64,000 bases of DNA, from assembly GCA_016712275.1 (NCBI GenBank), contig JADJRI010000003.1, forward strand, positions 62,001 through 126,000, written 5' to 3'. Positions 19,305 through 28,576 of the stretch are shown here, piece by piece. How positions within the stretch are numbered: the first letter of the stretch is position 1; each line of letters starts with the position of its first letter. The DNA is from Planctomycetota bacterium (GTDB lineage: Bacteria > Planctomycetota > Phycisphaerae > UBA1845 > UTPLA1). The notes beneath the pieces were generated by a model, which was given only the letters and a program-made list of their open reading frames with translations, did no database searches and was not told where the DNA came from. The translations under genes and the position numbers were made by a program.

Positions 19305-19423
19305 GGGACGAATTAACCGAAGCTGGGGAGCATGGGCCTCTGGCCCGTGCGGATTCCGAGCCTTTTGAGTGTTTGAAACCTATCGGACACAAATGAACCC
19401 ATGCAACCAGTTGTGGTGATACA

Positions 19424-19615
19424 ATGTTTAAGATGAAATACAGAATTACCATTTATTGGTCTGACCCGGATCAAGCCTTCATTGCCGAAATTCCCGAATT
19501 GCCGGGCTGCAAGGCCGACGGGAAATCGCAAATTGCCGTACTCCGGAACGTGAATGTCATCGCCCGCGAATGGATTGAAACCGCCAAGGCGATTGGTAGA
19601 AGAATTCCAAGTTGA
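19424..19615 (+). CDS. HicB-like antitoxin-family protein
   Basis: 63-residue protein with the HicB/UPF0150 fold signature: MKYRITIYWSDPDQAFIAEI, then PELPGCKADGKS and a helix ending in AREWIETAKAIGR. HicB proteins normally neutralise the RNase toxin HicA and often carry a C-terminal DNA-binding domain, which is missing here. No hicA is next to it. It overlaps the TTG of, or lies just ahead of, a second HicB-like gene. Confidence 0.75.
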   Translation: MFKMKYRITIYWSDPDQAFIAEIPELPGCKADGKSQIAVLRNVNVIAREWIETAKAIGRRIPS

Positions 19616-19647
19616 ATAACCCGGCAGTGAAATCGAGTTACCGAATC

Positions 19648-19854
19648 ATGAACGAAGTAGCAATCCGATTACACATTGAACCACTCGACGAAGGCGGTTA
19701 CTTGGCGACAAGCCAGGACGTACCCCGCCTCGTCGCCGAAGGCCGGACCATCACCGAAGCCGCCGAAATCGCCAGCGACCTCGCTCGCAAAATAGTTGAA
19801 TCGTGCCTCGATCATGGCGATCCAATTCCTGTTGCATTGCGAAATCTAGCATAA
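19648..19854 (+). CDS. Second HicB-like/DUF1902-type small protein
   Basis: 68 residues from ATG 19648, MNEVAIRLHIEPLDEGGYLA followed by TSQDVPRLVAEGRTITEAAE, a HicB-type pattern. An upstream TTG at 19612 would add 12 residues and overlap the preceding gene. The downstream interval contains no HicA; instead a truncated PIN-domain start lies on the other strand, immediately beyond and antisense to the end of this gene. Orphan antitoxin is the most likely reading. Confidence 0.65.
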   Translation: MNEVAIRLHIEPLDEGGYLATSQDVPRLVAEGRTITEAAEIASDLARKIVESCLDHGDPIPVALRNLA

Positions 19855-19872
19855 ACGAACTATCCAACTCCA

Positions 19873-19909
19873 CACGAACCAGAATGTTGACGTCAAGGAT
19901 GACGTGCAC
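19873..19909 (-). pseudogene. Remnant of a PIN-domain toxin gene
   Basis: A GTG at 19909-19907 overlaps the end of the antitoxin-like gene and reads VHVILDVNILVRVELDSS. This is the first strand of a PIN ribonuclease, with the catalytic Asp in LDVN. After about 12-18 codons the similarity stops and the frame runs antisense through the HicB-like gene. It looks like a toxin truncated when the HicB genes arrived or by deletion. Confidence 0.45.
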
Positions 19910-20102
19910 CGGCAATCTCGCGGCGGGTTTCTCTCACAATCCGATCTATTTCTGATTCGTCGATTGGGAGGGTATGGATCGTTTTTGATGCGATGCGCGA
20001 CAGCGATCGACTCAACACCTCGCGAGCCAACACCGCCGCGACACGCTCCTGATCCTCGGGCGTCAGCGACTTCACTTGATTAAGGATTTCCTCCACCGAC
20101 AT
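19893..20102 (-). CDS. Small antitoxin-like protein
   Basis: 69 residues, MSVEEILNQVKSLTPEDQER followed by a charged helix (ESEIDRIVRETRREIAGARH). Short helical proteins with the LTPEDQERV pattern are common antitoxins upstream of PIN toxins. A GTG 14 bases before its stop opens a frame beginning like a PIN domain, which supports this, but that toxin is truncated. Family not firmly identified. Confidence 0.6.
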   Translation of the reverse strand: MSVEEILNQVKSLTPEDQERVAAVLAREVLSRSLSRIASKTIHTLPIDESEIDRIVRETRREIAGARHP

Positions 20103-20291
20103 TGCTAAGCCTCAATAGCGAGATTTGACGGCGACCAAACTGCCAGTCCATTTCTAAGATACGCCGCCTGCATCCCACTTCCAAACCAGATTTCCCTCTC
20201 CAATTGCGAGACGCCCGCTTTCTCATCTTGTACCATACCCCACTTCCCCGCCGTCCGACGTGGGCGGCCGTCTTGAAGTGGAGCGACCCCC

Positions 20292-21671
20292 ATGCTCGGT
20301 GCCCTGATCGGACCCGACATCATCGAGATGATCCAGGCGCGGCAGTTCACCGAACTCCGTAAAACCCTCACCGCGCTCCCCGCCCACTCCGTCGCCGAAC
20401 TCTTCACAGATATGTCCCCCCAGGATGTCGCTATCCTTTTCCGAATTCTACCCCGCGAATTCGCCGCCGACATCTTCGAATACATCGAGCTCGAACAACA
20501 GGAGGAAATCCTCCGCGCACTCGGCCAGGAAGGTGTCGCCGCCGTCCTTAACGAAATGGCCCCGGACGATCGCACCGCTCTGCTCGAAGAGCTCCCCGGC
20601 GCGCTCGCCCAGAAACTCATCACCCTCCTCTCCCCCGAAGAACGAAAGATCGCAAAAACCCTGCTCGGCTATCCCGAAGGCTCCATCGGCCGCCTCATGA
20701 CTCCCGATTATGTCGCCGTGCGCGAGACCATGACCGTCACCGAGGTCCTCGACCACATCCGCAAGCACGGCCGCGACAAGGAAACGCTCAATGTCATATA
20801 CGTCGTCGACGAAAAGGGCATGCTCATTGACGACGTCCGCCTGCGCGAACTGATTCTCGCCGACCCCAACAAACGACTGCAGGAAGTCATGGATCGGCAG
20901 TTCAACACCCTTCGCGCCGATCAGGAAGAAGAGGAGGCCGTCAAGGAATTCCAGCGACTCGACCGCGTCGCCCTGCCCGTCGTCGATACCGCCGGACACC
21001 TCGTCGGCATGGTCACCGTCGACGACGTCCTCGACGTCGCCGAACAAGCCGCAACCGAAGACATGCAGCGCATGGGTGCCGTCCAGGCCCTCGAAGCCCC
21101 CTACATGGATGTCGGCTTCTTCGAAATGGTCCGCAAGCGCGCCGTCTGGCTGGCCGTGCTTCTCATCGGCGAAATGTTCACTGCCAGCGCCATGGGCTAT
21201 TTCGAGCACGAACTTCAGCGCGCCCTCGTCTTGAGTTTGTTCATCCCCCTCATCCTCAGCAGCGGCGGCAACAGCGGCTCGCAGGCTTCGACGCTCGTTA
21301 TTCGCGCCCTGGCCATCGAGGAAATCACACTGAGAGATTGGTGGCGGATTCTTTATCGTGAAATCGGCTCCGGCCTTGCCCTCGGCCTGGTCCTGGGCTT
21401 CATGACCTTCTTCAGAATCGGCCTTTGGCCCTGGGCGACACGGGACTATGGCGAACACTACTGGATGGTAGCGGTCACCGTTTCACTCAGCGTCATCGGC
21501 ATCGTCATGTACGGCACCATTGTCGGCTCGATGCTCCCGGTGTTGTTGAGACGCATCGGCCTCGATCCCGCCGTATCCAGCGCGCCGTTTGTCGCGACGC
21601 TGGTGGACGTCTGCGGCATCATTATCTATTTCTCTATCGCCGCGACGCTCCTGCGCGGAACACTTCTGTAA
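20292..21671 (+). CDS. mgtE: Magnesium transporter MgtE
   Basis: 459-residue Mg2+ channel. The N-terminal cytosolic domain has HEAT-like MgtE_N repeats (residues about 10-110: AELFTDMSPQDVAILFRILP). Two CBS domains that sense Mg2+ follow (IGRLMTPDYVAVRETMTV; VALPVVDTAGHLVGMVTVDD). The C-terminus has five membrane helices with ILSSGGNSGSQASTLVIRAL, the conserved pore segment. Frame is intact. A Mg2+-sensing leader was not recognised upstream. Confidence 0.93.
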   Translation: MLGALIGPDIIEMIQARQFTELRKTLTALPAHSVAELFTDMSPQDVAILFRILPREFAADIFEYIELEQQEEILRALGQEGVAAVLNEMAPDDRTALLEELPGALAQKLITLLSPEERKIAKTLLGYPEGSIGRLMTPDYVAVRETMTVTEVLDHIRKHGRDKETLNVIYVVDEKGMLIDDVRLRELILADPNKRLQEVMDRQFNTLRADQEEEEAVKEFQRLDRVALPVVDTAGHLVGMVTVDDVLDVAEQAATEDMQRMGAVQALEAPYMDVGFFEMVRKRAVWLAVLLIGEMFTASAMGYFEHELQRALVLSLFIPLILSSGGNSGSQASTLVIRALAIEEITLRDWWRILYREIGSGLALGLVLGFMTFFRIGLWPWATRDYGEHYWMVAVTVSLSVIGIVMYGTIVGSMLPVLLRRIGLDPAVSSAPFVATLVDVCGIIIYFSIAATLLRGTLL

Positions 21672-21725
21672 TCTCCCCGCTTTCCACTGGCCTGCGCTGC
21701 GCGGGCGTTGTAACCTACGTCGCCC

Positions 21726-23322
21726 ATGCGAAACAATTTGCACGCCAACGGCACCCCGACCTCCTCCCCCGACATCGGCACCAACATCGTCGCCGGCATT
21801 CACCAACTCGACCTCACCCACCCCCACCATATCGGCCTCCTCAAGTCCGCCCACTTCAGCGACGACATGGCCCCACCACCGCGCCCAACGAAAGTGGGGA
21901 ACAAAGGACATCGCCGCCCTCTGGATCAGCATGGCCGCCTGCGTCCCCACCTACATGCTGGCCAGTTCGCTCATCCAGGGCGGCATGAACTGGTGGCAGG
22001 CCGTCCTCACCATCTTCCTCGGCAACCTCATCGTCCTCATCCCCATGATCGCCAACGCACACGCCGGCACCAAATACGGCATCCCCTTCCCCGTTTACTG
22101 CCGCCCATCCTTCGGCCTCCTCGGCGCCAACATCCCCGCACTCCTCCGCGCCCTCGTCGCCTGCGGCTGGTTCGGCATCCAAACCTGGATCGGCGGTGCC
22201 GCCATCTACCAGATTCTCGCCATCTTCAACCCAACATGGCCAGACATGGCCCTCATCCCCCATCTCGACATTAATGCCATGCAACTGGCATGTTTCCTCT
22301 TCTTCTGGGCCATCAACATCTTCGTCATCTATCGCGGCATCGAATCCATCCGCATTCTTCTCAACATCAAGGCCCCGGTCCTCATCCTCCTCGGCCTCGC
22401 ACTCCTCTGGTGGGCCTATCGCGAGGCCCACGGCTTCGGCCCCATGTTCGAACGCCCCTCCCAATTCGCCGAAGGCCAGCCCAAAGCCGGCCTCTTCTGG
22501 GCATTCTTCTGGCCCGCACTCACCGCAAACGTCGGCTTCTGGGCAACCCTCTCCCTCAACATCCCAGACTTCTCACGCTATGCGTACTCCCAGCGCGACC
22601 AAGTCGTCGGCCAGGCCCTCGGTCTCCCCGCCACCATGGCCCTCTACTCTTTCATCGGCGTGGCCGTCACCAGCGCCACCGTCATCATTTACGGCGAAGC
22701 CATCTGGGACCCCGTCATCCTCGTCTCAAAATTCACCAACAAATTCGTCCTCATCATCGCCCTCCTCTCCCTCTGCCTCGCCACCCTCGCGACGAATATC
22801 GCCGCGAATGTCGTCAGCCCCGCCAACGACTTCGCCCACCTCGCCCCGAAAAAAATCTCCTTCTGCACCGGCGGCCTTATCACCGGCATCATCGGCATCG
22901 CCATGATGCCGTGGAAACTCGTCGCCGATCCGGAAGGCTACATCTTCACATGGCTCATCGCCTACTCCGCCCTCCTCGGCGCCGTCGGCGGAATTCTCAT
23001 CGCCGACTACTTCCTCATCCGCAAAACAAAGCTCGACCTCGGTGGCCTCTTCCGCCCCAACGGCCCGTACTGGTATATCGCCGGCTTCAACCCCATCGCC
23101 ATCATCGCCCTCGCCGCGGGCATCGCCCCCTGCGCCCCCGGCTTCCTCGCCACCGTCGCCCCCAAGTGGATCGAAAAATTCCACCACCTCACCGGCCTCC
23201 ACGTCCCACCCATCTGGACCGAAATTTACCACTACGCCTGGTTCATCAGCTTCGCCATCGCCTTCGCCGTCTATGCGGCACTGATGTCGCTCTCGCCGAA
23301 GAACAACGTAAGTACAACATGA
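21726..23322 (+). CDS. NCS1-family nucleobase:cation symporter (frameshift)
   Basis: Twelve-helix transporter for purines, pyrimidines or related compounds. KWGTKDIAALWISMAACVPT, then GTKYGIPFPVYCRPSFG and WFGIQTWIGG are characteristic. The start (MRNNLHANGTPTSSPDIGTN) and the body are in different frames. Restoring one GC to the CCGCGCC at about 21878-21884 reads MAPPPRAQRKWGT and joins them to about 532 residues. It starts 54 bases after mgtE and could be co-transcribed. The specific substrate is not evident. Confidence 0.87.
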
Positions 23323-23770
23323 ATCCACAAGCGTGGCATGAGTGTGGCACCGGCTAATAGCCGGTGCCACCTCATGCCCGCCCTATCAGAGCCGCGCCCG
23401 TAAGGAAGCGGTCATCGCTCAAGAAAATAAATCGCCCGATATCATAAACACGCCGCAAACCCCAACATCTCCAACGCCTCCAACATCCCCAGCCCGATTC
23501 ACCGGGCTTCCCCGCAGGGCTGTAGGCCAGACGTTCACGTCTGGTTCCGAACCCCACGCGCGCCTTAGCCCGTTTCAACGGGCTTCCCTCCCCGCCTTTA
23601 GGCCCATGTTCGCCCGCGAATCCTCGACCCGCCTTCTTTCCTCATATCTCGATGCTCGAAACTCGAAACTGCATCTCTCATCGCATATAACAACCCCATG
23701 AGTGTGGCACCGGCTAATAGCCGGTGACACCTCATGTCCCGCACGAACCCTTTTTCTTGGAACACAACAA
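23323..23770. repeat. Hairpin-rich intergenic region
   Basis: No gene. It holds two copies of a 27-base palindromic element: 23344-23370, perfect, GTGGCACCGGCTA-A-TAGCCGGTGCCAC, and 23704-23730, with one mismatch. The copies are exactly 360 bases apart. Other short hairpins lie between them: CCAGACGT/ACGTCTGG near 23530, AGCCCGTT/AACGGGCT near 23567 and GCCCG/CGGGC near 23490. These look like dispersed REP-type elements. Confidence 0.6.
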
Positions 23771-24580
23771 ATGCCCACCAACCCCCTCGCCTTCCTCACC
23801 AACCAACCCCGCCCCGCCCTCATCGCCATGATCCACGTCGGCGCACTCCCCGGCACCCCGCGTTCCCAACTCACCATCACCCAGCTCATCAAATCCGCCG
23901 TCGCCGAAGCCGCCCTCCTCGCCAAGCACGGCGCCGACGCCATCATCCTTGAAAACATGCACGACCTCCCCTACCTCAACCGAAACGTCGGCCCCGAAAT
24001 CACCGCCGCCATGACCGCCATCGCGTCGGCCGTCCGAAGTGCCACCATCATGCCACTCGGCCTCCAAATCCTCGCCGGCGCAAACCGCGAAGCCCTCGCC
24101 GTCGCCCACGCCGCCAGCCTCCAGTTCATCCGCTGCGAAGGCTTCGTCTTCGCCCACGTCGCCGACGAAGGCCTCATGCCCATGGCCGACGCCGGCCCCC
24201 TCCTCCGCTACCGCCGCATGATCGGCGCCGAAAACATCGCCATCCTCGCCGACATCAAAAAGAAACACGCCGCCCACGCCATCACCGCCGATATCGACCT
24301 CGCCGAAACCGCCCAAGCCGCCATCTTCTCCGGCGCCGACGGCGTCATCGTCACCGGCACCGCCACCGGCCACCCCGCCAACCCGGCAGATGTCGAAGCC
24401 GTGGCACAAGCCATCGACCACCCCGTCCTCGTCGGCAGCGGCTGCACCCCCGAAAATGCAAAGCTCTTCGCCCCTCACGCCGACGCCCTCATCGTCGGCA
24501 GCTACCTCAAAAAAGACGGCGCATGGGAAAACCCGCCCGACCCCAAACGCATCAAAGCAATGGTAAAATCCCTTCGCTAA
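23771..24580 (+). CDS. BtpA/SgcQ-family TIM-barrel protein
   Basis: 269-residue (beta/alpha)8 protein of the BtpA family, named after a cyanobacterial photosystem I biogenesis factor and including SgcQ-like sugar-pathway proteins. Visible motifs are LIAMIHVGALPGTP, GADAIILENMHDLPYL, PLGLQILAGANREALAVAHA, FIRCEGFVFAHVADEGLM, ADIKKKHAAH and VLVGSGCTPENAKLFAPHAD. The ATG at 23771 starts the conserved part; the upstream extension is the hairpin repeat. The enzymatic role in a non-photosynthetic organism is not known. Confidence 0.85.
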   Translation: MPTNPLAFLTNQPRPALIAMIHVGALPGTPRSQLTITQLIKSAVAEAALLAKHGADAIILENMHDLPYLNRNVGPEITAAMTAIASAVRSATIMPLGLQILAGANREALAVAHAASLQFIRCEGFVFAHVADEGLMPMADAGPLLRYRRMIGAENIAILADIKKKHAAHAITADIDLAETAQAAIFSGADGVIVTGTATGHPANPADVEAVAQAIDHPVLVGSGCTPENAKLFAPHADALIVGSYLKKDGAWENPPDPKRIKAMVKSLR

Positions 24581-25113
24581 AGACCTGTAGCACCGGCGTT
24601 ATGTGGCACCGGCGTCATGTGGCACCGGCGTCATGTGGCACCGGTTTCCAACCGGTGAAGCACCGCCGCCCTTGGCTGAGTGTGGCACCTGCTAATAGCT
24701 GGTGCCCATAGCGTCCCAGCCCCGTGCCGGACGATGTCTCAACCCCTCCCCGTAGCGTCCGGGCCCCGTACCGGACGATGTCTCAACCCCTCCCTGTAGC
24801 GTCCGGGCCCCGAACCGGACGAGGCATGTCGCACCGGCGACCCGCCGGTGAGTGTGGCACCTGCTAATAGCTGGTGCCATGCCGACGGCCGCTCGCGTCG
24901 GCATGTAAACGTCGTAGCGTCCGGCCCCCGTACCGGACGATGCTTGATCCCCTCTCCCGCTGCCCTCGTGCGACGAAATGCGCTCACCCTTGATGCCATA
25001 CGTCGATGTCAAGGGTTCTCGCACCCACCCTTTCGCGGAATCCCTTCCGCTGTCCCCCCAAATTCCCCAAAGGGAAAAACCATCGTAGCCGTGGGCAACG
25101 CCCACGGGAGCGG
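24581..25113. repeat. Repeat-rich intergenic region
   Basis: No gene. It contains a triplicated GTGGCACCGGCGTCAT-like unit (24596-24640), two further copies of the CACC..TGCTAATAGC..GGTG palindrome (24679-24707 and 24851-24878), CACCGGCG/CGCCGGTG near 24831-24850, a 44-base tandem repeat (24711-24824) with a fourth diverged copy near 24917, and a final CCGTGGGC/GCCCACGG hairpin near 25090. It lies at the border between the GC-rich core and the AT-richer SNF2 gene. Confidence 0.6.
24711..24824. repeat. 44-base tandem repeat, about 2.6 copies
   Basis: Units begin at 24711, 24755 and 24799, each opening GCGTCC(C/G)(A/G)GCCCCG and containing ACCGGACGATGTCTCAACCC or a close variant. A diverged unit starts at about 24917. 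Each carries the inverted pair GTCCGG/CCGGAC. No spacers of varying sequence are present, so it is not a CRISPR. Confidence 0.6.
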
Positions 25114-27418
25114 CTACCGATCGTCTACGAGATCAACAACGCCAAATTCCATCAACAACTCAATCAGTTTTTTTCGGTCGATTAAGGTGATTCGTATGCC
25201 AGCGACAAACGACTTGGCGTCTGCTGAAAACGTCGAACTCGAAACGATTACCCCTCTTGTCAGAGAATCATCTGAATTCAATGCTCCCCAAAGGTGTTGA
25301 ACTACAGGCTGGCCAACAGTACTTTTTGTGTGCTTACACTGTATTGAGATTCGTTCGCCACCGGTTGCAGATGATTTTTCAGCGAGCACATCAGTACCCC
25401 GATCACCAGGACCTCCGCTAACGCTCACTGAATACCCTAGCCTCTCATAAAGAACAGCGACCAAGTTTTCAAATTGTTTGGAGTCTAATTCATCCAAAAC
25501 AATCCGAGGCTTTTCAACAACCCTTCTTACATGTTTCGGTCGCGCCTTTAAGTCCCCAAATAAGGAAAACAGCTCTTCTTCAGTAAGTCCCAAGTCTGCC
25601 GCGCAAGGATTTGCATCGTCGATGACCATCGCAAACAGTCGACGTTTTTCGTTGAGCTTACGAAGAATACGTTCTTCAATTGTGTCTTTGCAGTACAACC
25701 GACGAACAAATACTTTGTTCTTTTGCCCAATCCGATGCGCACGTTTGGTGGCTTGTTCTTCAACGGCAGGATTCCACCACCGATCAAAAAGAAAGACATA
25801 ATTCGCGGCCTGGAGGTTTAGACCTGCATTTCCAACACGGTAGCTCAGAAGAAATAACTTCGCTTCCGAATTTCCATTAAACAAATCAACATTTCGATCG
25901 CGTTCTGCTTGCGGGATCGATCCGTGCATTTCCACGATGCCATATGATTCCGGCAGACATTGTTTTATTCGAGCTATCCCATATTCCTTGTTAACAAATC
26001 TAGAGAAAATTAGCGCTTTCTTGCCGCTCTCCATGACCTCATCAAGATCAGCCTTGATTCGATCTAGCTTCGCGCTCTCACCGCTTTCGAGATGAAAATT
26101 ACAGACTTGCATTAGCTCGGAAATTGGCGCAAATACACTTCCTACTGTGACAGACTCTCCTAAATCATTTAGGCTTGCACTCGCTTACCTTCTATTTCGT
26201 CATATAGGCGACGCTGTCGATCGCCGAGTTCAATTTCTACTTCACGGTCATCTTTTCGGGAAGGTCTTTGATAACTTCTTCTGTTCTGCGCCTTAACATG
26301 TAGGGCCTAATTCGATCCCTCACATGATCTGGCTCTTCGCTGCTTAGAATCTTTGAATCGAGGAACTCAAAAATTGATACGACGTCCCGCACTCGATTTT
26401 CCAACGGCGTTCCTGTAAGTGCCCATTTTCTCGTGCCCTTTAGTGCCTTAACGGCTCTTGCTACGTCGGTAGCGGCGTTCTTAATTCGCTGCGCCTCATC
26501 GATAATGACAAGATCGTGCGACCATTTTTGCTCCGCAAGCCACTCAGATTCTCGTGCAATGGCCTCGTAATTAATCAGTTTGATCACCATTCCAGAAGTT
26601 GCAAGGCGCAAGAAAAACCTGCGATCACCTGCGGGTTCATGTGTGCTATCGCGCGCGGAAGGCCACCATTTGCGAATTTCGGCCTTCCAAGTGCTAATGA
26701 GCGACTTAGGGCAAATAATCAACACCTGCTCAATTTTTCGTTCGCGCCAAAGCAATCTTGCGGCAAGAACCGCTTGCATTGTTTTTCCCAGCCCCATTTC
26801 GTCGGCAAGCAGCCCACTCGAACGATCCAATAGCCACTTTATCCCGTACGCCTGAAATGGATATGGCGGAAAAGGAAGACCCAAGTCCGGGTCGCGCAGT
26901 GACTCATAAATTGGCGGCGCGAGCATGACTCGAAGCCGATCTTCGAGACTCATCCCCTCAAACTCTTTTGGCGGGTCAGGCGGCTGAATACGCGGGCCGC
27001 AGCTAGCTCCAACTCTGCTTGTAGTTGTCGCGCCAATTTTGTAGTTGGGCTCAGGCCTAATCACATCAAACGAAACTTTATGGCCTTGATTTGCCGCCAA
27101 ATCGAGATTGATCTTCGCATAATCAATCTTTCCAATTTCGATTAGTGGTACAGATTCTGCGGCTGCATCTAAGAGCATGCTTAGTCTGGTAGCATCGCAT
27201 CGAGTCATCGATGCAATGGACCCTTTGGCTGTCCTGAGGCAGAGTTCGCGAGTTTCGATGTGGGAGACGCTGCCGACAATATCAAATTGGGAAAAGCGAT
27301 CCGGGCGACTCAATCCAATCTCCGGGATGAAAAACCCAGCATCGTTCTGACAGCGAAGTATCGCCTCGCTTGACAAATCCTCGTGAATTCGAGCCCGAAT
27401 GCGATCTCGCCAACTCAT
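25114..27418 (-). CDS. SNF2-type helicase fused to an Mrr-like endonuclease domain (two frameshifts)
   Basis: Predicted DNA translocase-nuclease of about 767 residues. Residues 1-150 are an unassigned N-terminal domain. The SNF2 ATPase follows: DEMGLGKT (Walker A), VIIDEAQRIKN (Walker B), LTGTPLENRV, then in the second lobe YRVGNAGLNLQAA and RWWNPAVEEQATKRAHRIGQ. The last 150 residues are a PD-(D/E)XK Mrr-like domain: FENLVAVLYERLGYSVSVSG, GDRGTDVL and ISIQCKH. Two one-base losses, near 26237-26243 and 26171-26178, interrupt the frame; correcting both gives VEIELGDRQRRLYDEIEGKR and LNDLGESVTVGSVFAPISEL. The gene is visibly AT-richer than its neighbours. A DNA-restriction or repair role is inferred from the domain pair. 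Confidence 0.82.
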
Positions 27419-27780
27419 TTTGAATTCTCATTTCGCATGACTTCCTTCAGTGCTTTTTCCATTCGCTCAAAAGGCTCAAAAAGGTCAATTAATCCTTCGA
27501 GCTTAGAAACGACGTCTCCAACTACTTGTTGATCTAAGTACTCATCGGCAACGTCATAAACCAAAGAAGAAAGCGACATGCCGGAATCACCCTTTGACTC
27601 TTGTCTAGAAAGTCTCGCAATAGGCAGCCCTAAGAGCCTGCGGGCCGGTAACAATTCCACCGAGTCAACAAAAACAACATGAGGACTGACGGGTAATCCC
27701 TCAAAAAAGAGCTTTTTCGTTACGACATCCACACGAATGTGCTCTTCAAGCGTGCTTCCATACAAGATTCGCTGCATCAC
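27415..27780 (-). CDS. Small unknown protein overlapping the SNF2-Mrr gene
   Basis: 121 residues from GTG 27780 (or 120 from ATG 27777); the stop overlaps the SNF2-Mrr start by 4 bases, so the two are translationally coupled. The N-terminal half is beta-rich (ILYGSTLEEHIRVDVVTKKL); the C-terminal half is a helix rich in acidic and hydrophobic residues (VGDVVSKLEGLIDLFEPFER). The frame is open without a start for about 65 more bases upstream and reads LLITDSRSRPLHFAYVAP, so the true N-terminus may be longer or frameshifted. No family recognised. Confidence 0.65.
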   Translation of the reverse strand: MMQRILYGSTLEEHIRVDVVTKKLFFEGLPVSPHVVFVDSVELLPARRLLGLPIARLSRQESKGDSGMSLSSLVYDVADEYLDQQVVGDVVSKLEGLIDLFEPFERMEKALKEVMRNENSK

Positions 27781-27844
27781 GGTTGGACGTATCGGAGCTA
27801 CATAGGCGAAATGAAGTGGCCTAGAACGTGAGTCTGTTATTAGG

Positions 27845-28576
27845 AGCCCCTAAGAAACCCCTTGCCGCATCTTGCGGACATGTAAGGAACGACAACACCA
27901 AATCACCCGTTGATTCGGCCGGCTTAGAATTCATGTTTTTCCTCTGAATAAACTTTAGGACCCTGAATTCTCTCAACGATAACAAATTCCGTTTTAATAA
28001 TAAACTGCCTAATCCGTTAGATCTAAATATTTTCGATGTTTCGTAACGGGCGGAACACGTCTAATCGGACCTTCCGGTTCGCGGAGAGAATCCAAAAAGC
28101 CGCACAGTAATGACCATGCCAAATCAATGTCACAATTTCTCTCCCCACTCCGAACACCTCGCCTCCACCAACCCCTTTGTCACACGCCAGCACCACTGCC
28201 AACGTTGCGCCTCCCGGTCCCTACCATCCAAAAAGCTACAAACCTAACATTTTCCAAAATAACACTTGCCTCCCGCCGAACATGGTGTATCTTGTATTCC
28301 AGCGCGCCGCCCGCGCCCCGGAGAACCCCCATGCCCCGCCCCAACCTCCAATTCCTTCTCTTGACCCCTCGGCGTTTTAACTTTTCCCTCGCCTGCACAC
28401 CTGCTCCCCTCCTCACCTCTCTATTCCGGCCCCTCGACCCCTCTCATGGAAATTGCCCCTATCGACCTTTTTCGATAAACAACGGTCCAAAAATACCGCT
28501 ACACATCCATTATCCTTAATTCAATTCTGCGCAGCTCTTCCTGGCAAGCGATTACAATAAGACTGGAGACCTGCCG
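27845..28576. other. Intergenic; AT-rich segment then low-complexity Pro/Arg-like segment
   Basis: The part to about 28120 is AT-rich with no convincing frame and should hold the promoter of the SNF2 operon. The part from 28130 is C-rich and low in complexity; its ORFs look non-coding. It includes direct repeat copy A (28241-28372). Confidence 0.45.
28241..28372 (+). repeat. Direct repeat copy A, left of MntA/HepT
   Basis: About 130 bases, roughly nine in ten identical to 29242-29364. The best-conserved part runs through CTTGCCTCCCGCC, TGTATCTTGTATTCCAGCGC and CCCCGGAGAACCCCCATG. It contains promoter-like boxes TTGCCT (28266-28271) and TATCTT (28288-28293), 16 bases apart. Confidence 0.65.

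Noticed and set aside
24711..24960. Possible CRISPR array
   Set aside because: Units are contiguous tandem repeats without unique spacers, and no cas gene is present.
28127..28519. Plus-strand ORF of 130 codons left of mntA
   Set aside because: Pro/Thr/Leu low complexity, crosses repeat copy A, no conserved features or ribosome-binding site.
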